Shown one piece after another: positions 56,801 to 64,000 of a stretch of 64,000 bases of DNA. A program made the position numbers and the translations under genes. The stretch comes from Oscheius sp. JU75. Taxonomy: Eukaryota > Nematoda > Chromadorea > Rhabditida > Rhabditidae. The notes beneath the pieces are model-generated. The model did no database searches. It worked only from the letters and a program-made list of their open reading frames with translations, and had not been told where the DNA came from. Positions within the stretch are counted from its first letter, which is position 1. Every line of letters starts with the position of its first letter. The stretch covers positions 2,666,001 through 2,730,000 of the forward strand of contig JASJZC010000006.1 in assembly GCA_037178855.1 (NCBI GenBank). The letters run 5' to 3'.

Positions 56801-57448
56801 CCAGTTGGCTGCGTTTTCAGGACCGATTTAGTCGCTGGGGGCGGGGGACTCGTGATTTTGATCACGGAGAACTTCTCGGCAATCTCGTTTTCCTTCTCAG
56901 CTGCTTTAGAAGTTTTCGGCTGAGAAATTACGTTAAGAAGTTGTCAAAAAGCTTGAATAAACTGAATTCCCAACAGACAAGGAGTCAGCTCTATTTGCTC
57001 ATCTTTTTCCTTCTTAACTTCAAAATAACATTTTCTAAAGGTTCCGGATCAAAAGTTGACATGATTACAGCGTTATTTTGCGATCAAAATATGGGGTTCG
57101 GACCTCGAAGAACTACGGAACTTTACAGAGTGAAAATTGAGCCTCTTAGCACGAAATAACTGTTGGAAAACAAACAACTTCTGGCTCGTATCAAACAAAG
57201 GACTAACCTGCTGCTGTGACTTTTTCTTCCCCTCAGCTCCTCCCTCCGTCTCTTTTCCTTTAGTCTCTTCCTCCTTTTGTGTAGCCTTCTTAGCTGCCGC
57301 TGTCTCCGCACGAGCCTTCTTTTCCGCCGCCTTCGCAGCCCTCTGGGCCTTCTTCTCCTCGGCCGTCATATCCTTTTTCTGGAACTTTTTAGTTACCTAA
57401 ATTTGGAAAAGGACCTACAAACTCGTTTTCCTTTGCCTCCTCGACCAT
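53897..57448 (-). CDS. eif-2Bdelta: Translation initiation factor eIF2B, delta subunit
   Basis: Eleven minus-strand exons join in phase: 57448-57419, 57378-57208, 56919-56772, 56735-56670, 56627-56503, 55744-55645, 55604-55385, 55341-55238, 54353-54268, 54229-54083 and 54049-53897, giving 449 aa. A Lys/Glu/Ala-rich basic N-terminus (EEKKAQRAAKAAEKKA) is typical of delta. HPAFLNLIKLCENELC matches the helical region. The Rossmann-like half has KITEIVVYGGNRIIEEIAGV, IVVTVVDDEWSLSRKVES, GIARVMPTAQMAVLSSSAVF, KGSAQFCYVARAFNVPVVIC and AQTFKF. The end, VTALITEMRLLPASSAP, matches the family's C-terminus. As part of the decameric GTP-exchange factor it recycles eIF2 and senses eIF2 phosphorylation. 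The 884-bp intron 8 has captured an SLC6 fragment. Confidence 0.9.
54405..54475 (+). pseudogene. SLC6 fragment inside an eIF2B delta intron
   Basis: FWALTTLILIKGIAIMGYL is encoded here, identical in this span to the transporter exon at 38103-38156, apart from a few silent changes. The match ends abruptly after TACTTA. It lies on the strand opposite to eIF2B delta, within an intron, and has no splice context of its own. Confidence 0.85.
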
Positions 57449-57654
57449 TTTGACTGTAAAATAGTGTTTTAGGTATTAAAAAAAAAGAAAAGAAAAACTA
57501 CAAAGAAATGGGTGGAAAATACCACGAAAACCAGCAGAAAAAATCTACAGATAAGATTCATTCATGTGTTACTATGAAAAAAGAGACGATTAAATGTATG
57601 AGAAATGATCGGGGGCATACTGCAAATAGGGCAAACCCGCACAAAAACCTGTAT

Positions 57655-60600
57655 CTAATTTTGGCGCCAATTGAAGACATTCTGCTGCTGTTGTCCTTGT
57701 GCGGCGAACAGATTCCCGGCTCCGGCACCGCTTGCATACTTGGCAAAACCTCCACCAGCTGCTGGGGTGGTCGTGGCTGCCGCCGGGGCTCCTCCTCCGA
57801 AGACGGGCTTGCCGCCAAAGACGTTCTGTTTGGCCGCACCGCCACCAAAGCTCGCCGCGGCGCCGAATTTCGGTGTCGACGTGTTGAAGGGCTGAAATGG
57901 AAGTGATTAGTGGCTTTTTTTTGTAGTGGTACAATTATAACTAATATAGGCTTTACCCAAAGGGCTGAGGGATTACGAAAGCCTTTCTCCTATTCATTCA
58001 CTGGAACATTTCTGACACAGACTTCAAGGATGTTGAGCTCAGAAAAGCAAAAACTTACAAAACAAGAACAGAGCGATTTGGTGATGTATGATTCGACTAC
58101 AAATCGATTCTCGTGCCGTTCTGCATTACTGTTAACAAGTCTCTATGCTAAATGTACAAAGAAGCCGATATCTCAACAATGGAGGGCTATCTTTGTAGCG
58201 GAGCCTGGAATCATGTTTCGGTCTACAAAACACTAAAATCTCAGAGCAAAACAATTGTGTTTCATTTTTTTTTCGCTACGCCCTCGGTCGTTTCAAGCCA
58301 ATTTTTTATAATAGCATATAATCATGTTTCCCACTACAAAACATTACGATTTAGAAGCAAAACAACCAGCTTTCATTACTCTTCTCCTCAATTGTTTCAC
58401 ATCAAACCACTATGTTTTACGAGTATAAAACTAACCGAATTAGAGCTCTGCTGCTGCTGTGCTCCCTGTCCTCCGAAACCTCCTCCAAAGATGCCACTTC
58501 CTCCGGTCTGTTGAACTCCTCCGCCTCCAAAAATGCTCGTCTTAGGGGCTGTGCTGGCCGCAGCCGATTGGAAATTTCCAAACGCGTTCGGATTGCTCTT
58601 CTAAAGCATAATATTTAACTTAATATCCAAAAAAATAACGTTAATTACCTGAGCATTAGAGAAAAGACTGAATCCTTGTTTCTGCTGGGCCGCTTGGGGC
58701 TGCTGACTCTGTCCGATGGCACTGCTGAAGATGTTCTTCGATTGGGTCGCTGCGGCTCCGCCTCCCAGGGACATACTTCTTTAATTTTGAACATTTTCAA
58801 GTGAAAAAAGAACTGAAAAACCCAAAAGATCCGAATCCAGAACCGCCAGCCTGGGCTGCTGAAGCTGCTCCCATCTCGTCTTCCATCATTCCCTCCTCGA
58901 CTGTAGCTTTGGCGGCAGCTAGGAAGCCTGAAAGTATGAAATTTTTGTTGTCAAAAGGATCATGTCGCGTATTTCTGTCATGACCACTTTCAGGCAATTG
59001 TAATATTCTCTTCGAGTTCAGCATGGCAACATACTCTCTGGGATAAGGAAACGTCCAAATGGCAGAAGGAGTCAAACTTAGCAACTGCCTTACTACAAAA
59101 GGTGACTTTTTTTGTACTTTCCCGATCATAATTAGCTGAATATTGGCATTAAACTTTTTCGGCTGTTTGTTTTACGGCCAGCACTGTTTTGCAAACTGAA
59201 ATTAAAGCTACAAACTTAGAAAATTTTGTAACAGGGGTCAATGATCCATCTTGGTGTAGTTTTTTAGTGGTTTGCAAAGATTCTCTGGTACAGGAAGACT
59301 TGATTGATCTTTAACATTACGCATCACCTGATCGAAATTCTGAAAAGGCTATGATGTCCGTACTTGAGTTCATCTATTTGCTTGATTGTTTGTTTTGTCC
59401 GTGGCCACGAAAGAAAAGCAAAACAAAAAGTTGTAAATTGTTGTAAAACATTGCCTACTAATTAAGCTGGACAAGAGAGAGTGATTCTCCTTCTACCAAA
59501 TTTTTTCTAGCCTTGAAATGCTTTTGTACTTGCAACGATCCACTTTTTCCCAAACAGAAGAAACATAAAATGCAGGGGAAAATTCAGTTGACCAGAAAAG
59601 CCGTCGGCAGACGACGAAGCCGGCTGGTGGACATTTGGAAAGCCTAATTACTAAAAAAAAATGTAGCAAAAAACAAGAAAAAGTAACTAAAAAAGCGCAA
59701 AACTGTCAGACAGATTTCTGTTTACTTTTTTTAATTTCAGTCTCAAGATCTTGATTTTTTAATAAAAAGTATCAAAAAGACCCACCAGATGAAGCCGCTG
59801 GCTTCTGGGCAAAGCTGAAAGTGTTGGACGGCTGTGGTTGAGCGGCTGCTGAAGATGCCATAGCCGGAGCGGTTCCTTCATTTTGTTTAAAACTGAATGT
59901 CGGCTTCGCGGCGCCTAAAAAGCATTTTTATACATGAAAAAAAAATAAAAATACCGCCAGCAAAGCCCCCAAATCCACTACTGGCCGGGGCCGCTGCAGC
60001 GGTCTGTCCTCCTCCAAAAATGCTCGGCTTTTCCTGCTGTTGAGGGATGGTCTGTCCGAATCCGCTCGGCTTGAAACTGAATGACGGCTCTGCAGGTTTT
60101 ACCGGAGTATCTTGGTCTGAAAGTATGAGTTTTTACACAGGAAATGGACGGGAACTGACTGGAAGTGGGAGTGCTGAAGCTGAAAGTCGCTTCCTGCTTG
60201 GCTGGAGTAGCTAGTGTAGCGGTTGTAGCTGTTGTTGGAGGCGTAGAAGTTGCGACAGGAGCAGCCACAGTCGTGGCGGCCTTTCCAAATGAGAAAGAGC
60301 TTTCTTGGGGAGTCAAGGCTGAAAATAGTGGCCTTTTTATCGTTGAAAACGCAGACTTTGCATAACTTCGCCTACGATTACTTACAGTCTAAAAATGGTT
60401 TTTTTGAGGTCCAGGACATTGCCATTTCTTCTCTTACTTTACACCAGTTGGCACGGACTATCTCAACTCAAAATATGACTCGTCCCCTCACTCTCATTCT
60501 ATTACATACTATAAAGGGAACTACAGTATTAAAAAACTTCTAGTACCAAGGAATGGTCATACACAAATGTCGGTGGCAGTGAACAGGGTTAGCGAGCGAG

Positions 60601-63600
60601 CATGACTAAAAAAATGTCTGGAAAGAAGAACAAAAGTACCCAAAACTTGTATACTCATTGTTTTTTATGAAGATACTTCTCTCTCGATCTCTCGGAATAC
60701 CCCTCATAAACTTTCTATCCAATAATTTATCCTTTTAGATTCATCATTAAATAAAAAAGTCTTACGCGCTTATTCTTTGGACGAAATTATAGAAAACAAA
60801 CTCACCAGCAGTCTGTTGTTTCTTTTCCTCTTCCGCTTTTTCCTCCGTCTTCTTCGGGGTTTCCGTCTCCTCCTTTTTCACCTCTTCCTTAATCTCCGGT
60901 GTTTTCTTATTCTCTCCCAGCGTCAGTCCAGCTCCTCCGAAGATCGAGTCGTTCTTTTTCGGCTCCGGCGTCGAGACGACCGGCTCTGTCGGGAAGATCG
61001 AGGGCTTAGCCGTCAGCAGCTGCTTCTTCTCCAACGATTGAGGTGTAATGACTGAAATTTTGTGCTTATTTTCAGCAGGAAAATGGAAAATACCTGTTTC
61101 GGCCGGAATTGGAGTCTTTACGGCGGGTGCGATAGGGGGAGGTTTCTCGAAGAGTTTCGGGGTATTCAAAGTCAGTGTCGAGGAAGCAGTCGAATCCGGG
61201 GCACTGACGCTCACCGGGGTCCCGGGAAGCACAAACCCGGGCGAGGGCTGCGGCTTGAGCGGGGTGGCTAAATTACAGAGTTTTTAGGTACTTCTCATGA
61301 CGCAAATACCGTCCGGTTTATCTCAGTTTGACTAGGATCACCTTTCGTTTTTATATAACTTGCTCGCAAAAAATTTGGCGTGTATGTTTTCCCTCCCCCT
61401 CCCCCCGTGCTTTAGCAAAAAAAACAAGCTGGTGAAGTGCTAAGATTTGCAATTCAAACCAGACTCCCCGGATGCGATCTCCCTACATTGTTATTTTTTT
61501 TCGCGTTATTTTGGGTCGTAACAGACTTAGCAAAAGTTATTAGAATGAGAAAGGACAAGAATTTCAGCCCTAAAGTGGCAGGCAATATAGGTCAAAAAGC
61601 GTTGCCTCCAGACGGGATTGAACCGTCGATCTTCTGTTTACAACACCGACGCTCTGTCACTGAGCTATAGAGGTTCCCTTTTCTTTTAGTGCTTCTTCTG
61701 ACACCAAAAGTCCTAAACCTGTTCAAACAGTCGGTTCTAGCGCTATTTCCCTGTCAATCCGACCCCCAAAAATGAGCACAAGAGCACCTATGCCCTGCGT
61801 GTCTTGTAAACAGATTTTCGTAATAATTTGCATTAAAAAATGAGCAAACCTGGAACTTTGGGCGAGAGCATCATCGTCGGCTGTTGGACCCTCACCTCCT
61901 TCTCGACAATTTTGATCTGAGGCGGCTGGTCAATTTGGGTAGCGGCGTCTCTCTGTCCTTGCTGCGGTGTCCTCATCGGTCTCGGGGTGCTTCGAACCGA
62001 ACTGTTTAGCTAATTTTTTTGTTCCAGACAGGTCAAAAGTGGACATACCGCTGCCAGAAGAGAATCCTTTATGTTTTCGAAGCTGTCCTGTGGCATGACG
62101 GGGGTCACAGGCTCGTCGCTGACCAGTGGAGAGGGTTCAACTTTGCGAATTGGGACGTTTACCTACAATATAGTCTATTGCTAACCAAAAAATCACAAGT
62201 AACTCACAGATAGCCTGCCGAAATGCTCCTTCGTTCTGTCCCTGGCCTCGATCAAATTTTTGTTCTCAGTTTTTGAAGGCGTCGCATTGACAATACTGTA
62301 GATTTGGGCAGCTGCGAGAGGGTCCTTATCGGCATTCTTGGACATGCTATAATGAAGTTTTAGACGGCTGAACTCATGCGCTGCTTTTTAGGGATGGTGC
62401 AGAATTCAGCCTATGGATGTAAAGATCACTTGTTGGAATCCCACTCATGACAAAAGTTCTTTTTAGACATTAATCTGATAGAAAAGCTTGTTGTAAGCCT
62501 TTATCGTCTAGTCTGGTCGTGAGCAGTTTCGAAGCCAAATATGCTATTTTTGAGCATCGCGCAATCGGTTAGAGTCTCAATTACTAAACAAAAGGTCCCG
62601 GGTTCGAATCCTACTTATTACAAGATCGTTTCTAGTTCTTCAAAACCCGAATTACAAAAGTAAAAACGTACAATTTGGCGAGCCTGAGCTGCTTCAGCTC
62701 GTCATCAATCTGGTCCATCTTTCCTGTCAGACGGCTCGTCCATCTCTGGATTGTCTTTAGCTGCGAACGAATGTAGTCGCGATCCACGTCGTTCAGGGAG
62801 GGAGCCGGTCGGAGGAGTCTTTTCTTGGTCTGACGACAGTCATTGAAGAGCTGCTTGCCCTCAGCGTATTTGACCTGGACGTCGTCGAGACGGAGCGTCA
62901 AACGGCGCATTTTCTCATCCTAAAACAGGCAATTAGACAAGCAGAGGAAAAAGAGAGATAGAGAAAAAAAAACATACCAAATCGAAGCTGTCCTGATTGA
63001 ATTTGGCCGTCACCTCGGGATCGGAGCTGGTCCATCTCTTCACGAGCTCATTCTTGGCCGCAGCAGCTGCCGTAATTTCCGCAATCCGGTCCTCCAGCTT
63101 TTGGTATTTGACCTCCAGCTGGGTAATGACTCGGCCCCAGTTCTCGTAGAGACGGAAATATTCGCGATCCGGGACGCTGAGGCTCATCGCGTTGACCGAC
63201 TCTCCTCCATAGACGATTCCGATGGACATGGAGCGTAGATCGTCGGCCTAAAATTGGTTTTGTTTGAAGGAAAAAGTCTAAAGACGGCAAAATAAAAAAA
63301 TTGCCTCCAGACGGGATTGAACCGTCGACCTTCTGTTTACGAGACAGACGCTCTGCCACTGAGCTATAGAGGCTCTATTCCTTTTTAGTACTCTTTCTGA
63401 CACCGAAAGTGCTAAATCTGTACAAACAGTCGTGTTTGTCCAATTTTGGCGCCATTTCCATCTCATTTGGAGCTACAAAAGGAGCAGAGCCTCTATAGCT
63501 CAGTGGCGTCTGTCTCGTAAACAGAAGGTCGACGGTTCAATCCCGTCTGGAGGCAGCTCTTTTTTAAGACTGTTTTTTTTTCTGGATACACCAGAAAACA

Positions 63601-64000
63601 CCTAAAAACCACAATAAGTCGACCCACCAGTTCATTCCAATACTTCATAGCCTCGGCCACCAGCTTATTCACCGCCTCGGCTTCAGCTGTCACATCCGGG
63701 ATTTCCTTGACCGGCTCCTTTGGTTTTGGCGTCTGCACGGGACTCGGAAGGACGGTCGTGGCTCCGGAAAAGAGGGTATTGGTGGCTGGAGAAGGCTGGC
63801 TGAGGGGGGGTGGACGAGGCTTGCGGCTGAAGCTCTAAAATGACTTTTTTGAGCGGGAAAAGCCTAAAACTGACGTAGAGAAGGCTTGGACAGTGTTAGT
63901 GAAGCTGCTGCTGCTGTCGTCGTCGTCGGGGTAGAGAAGAGACTCTGAGCCGTCTGGACTGAGGGCTTGATAGCGCTGGGCATTTGCGAGAAGAGCTGTG
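57655..64000 (-). CDS. npp-14: FG-repeat nucleoporin, NUP214 type (partial, continues beyond the window)
   Basis: Minus-strand exons run from the window edge to a stop at 57655-57657. Approximate exons: 63875-64000, 63629-63835, 62978-63248, 62672-62920, 62207-62345, 62050-62163, 61852-62005, 61094-61267, 60806-61052, 60160-60320, 59955-60118, 59787-59917, 58826-58928, 58649-58778, 58436-58600 and 57655-57891. Upstream pieces form a coiled coil (MRRLTLRLDDVQVKYAEGKQ and VITQLEVKYQKLEDRIAEIT). Downstream is low-complexity FG sequence with FGG, FSFG, SIFGGG and FGGFAGG units between Ser/Thr/Pro/Gln spacers. Coiled coil followed by a C-terminal FG domain fits the cytoplasmic-face NUP214/NPP-14 of the nuclear pore; its expected N-terminal propeller would lie beyond 64000. 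Other FG nucleoporins are not excluded. tRNA copies lie in its introns. Confidence 0.75.
59381..59480 (+). repeat. Dispersed repeat family, copy 3 (partial)
   Basis: TTGTTTTGTCCGTGGCCACGA, with one internal change, and CTAATTAAGCTGGACAAG align with the copy at 9306-9450. More diverged. It lies in a nucleoporin intron. Confidence 0.45.
60322..60805. other. Nucleoporin intron, no internal gene seen
   Basis: The 480-bp intron is plain A+T-rich DNA. No motif, RNA gene or repeat was recognised. Confidence 0.4.
61603..61674 (-). tRNA. tRNA-Thr (TGT) like, degenerate
   Basis: The minus strand reads CCTCTATAGCTCAGTGACAG near its 5' end and GGTTCAATCCCGTCTGGAGG near its 3' end. The anticodon loop GTTGTAA gives TGT. 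The first acceptor base is A instead of G, and one anticodon-stem pair is mismatched (G opposite A), so it may be a decaying copy of the tRNA at 63302-63373. It lies in a nucleoporin intron. Confidence 0.6.
62548..62625 (+). other. tRNA-like relic
   Basis: An A-box-like GCGCAATCGGTTAGAGT and B-box GGGTTCGAATCC lie at the usual distance, but the acceptor strands (GAGCATC and TTATTAC) do not pair, and no anticodon stem is clear. It is probably a tRNA pseudogene or tRNA-derived short repeat. Confidence 0.4.
63302..63373 (-). tRNA. tRNA-Thr (CGT)
   Basis: The 72-nt minus-strand sequence begins GCCTCTATAGCTCAGTGGCA and ends CCCGTCTGGAGGCA. The acceptor stem pairs GCCTC with GAGGC (7 bp with internal weak pairs), the D arm is complete, the anticodon loop is CTCGTAA (anticodon CGT), and the T arm carries GGTTCAATCCC. 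The body matches nematode tRNA-Thr. It is nested in a nucleoporin intron, same strand. Confidence 0.9.
63489..63555 (+). pseudogene. tRNA-Thr (CGT) pseudogene with D-arm deletion
   Basis: It is the same sequence as the tRNA at 63302-63373 but on the other strand, and five bases (AGAGC) are missing after CAGTGGC, removing the 3' half of the D stem. Everything from the anticodon arm to the 3' end is intact. With the neighbour it forms an inverted pair 115 bp apart. Confidence 0.85.

Overview
The window is eukaryotic nuclear DNA from a nematode, most likely a rhabditid. The evidence is small exons separated by introns whose 3' ends read TTTCAG or TTCCAG, several secreted C-type lectin (clec) genes, relics of a worm-type CK1/TTBK-like kinase and of FTH-like and receptor-L-domain proteins, mariner and maT transposons, and a very dense scatter of the nematode piRNA-promoter core TGTTTCA. 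No bacterial, viral or organellar segment was recognised. I rebuilt gene models by hand from splice signals, reading phase and family conservation.

Left part (1-36.4 kb). Genes in order: a homeobox gene (+, 395-1843); a 13-exon alpha-L-fucosidase (+, 2807-8020); a short secreted protein made from the C-terminal lobe of a pepsin-like protease (-, 8304-10023); an orphan tyrosine-phosphatase exon (-, about 10.4 kb); a dead mariner; a two-CTLD lectin (+, 12254-13358); an FTH-like relic (-); a maT-type DD37D transposon (+, 14166-15475); a TA-flanked MITE; a lectin locus broken by a perfect 327-bp inverted duplication (16.4-17.7 kb); a nine-exon Thr-rich secreted protein (-, 17893-23157); a one-CTLD lectin (+, 26530-27238); and a two-CTLD lectin (+, 29092-33137). 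Introns and gaps across this stretch carry about 86 copies of TGTTTCA in either orientation, roughly 12 times the chance level.

Right part (36.4-64 kb). The motif falls to chance level where an SLC6 transporter gene begins (+, 36914-39669). Then come a receptor-L-domain pseudogene (-), a second mariner, shuffled fragments of neighbouring genes, a fold-back MITE, a 770-aa gene joining a GD/TQ-repeat domain to an endonuclease/exonuclease/phosphatase-like domain (-, 45172-47884), a tRNA-like inverted repeat, another MITE, two kinase relics, eIF2B delta (-, 53897-57448), and an FG nucleoporin of NUP214 type (-, 57655 to beyond the window end) with tRNA-Thr copies in its introns.

Overall reading. 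The most interesting signal is a probable dispersed piRNA gene domain in which Ruby-type promoters sit inside the introns and intergenic gaps of ordinary genes, ending sharply near 36.4 kb. This is inferred from motif density, orientation and placement; only small-RNA data would confirm it. The accessory content (lectins, secreted proteins, relics, transposons, local duplications) sits mainly in or beside that domain, while the conserved housekeeping genes sit outside it.
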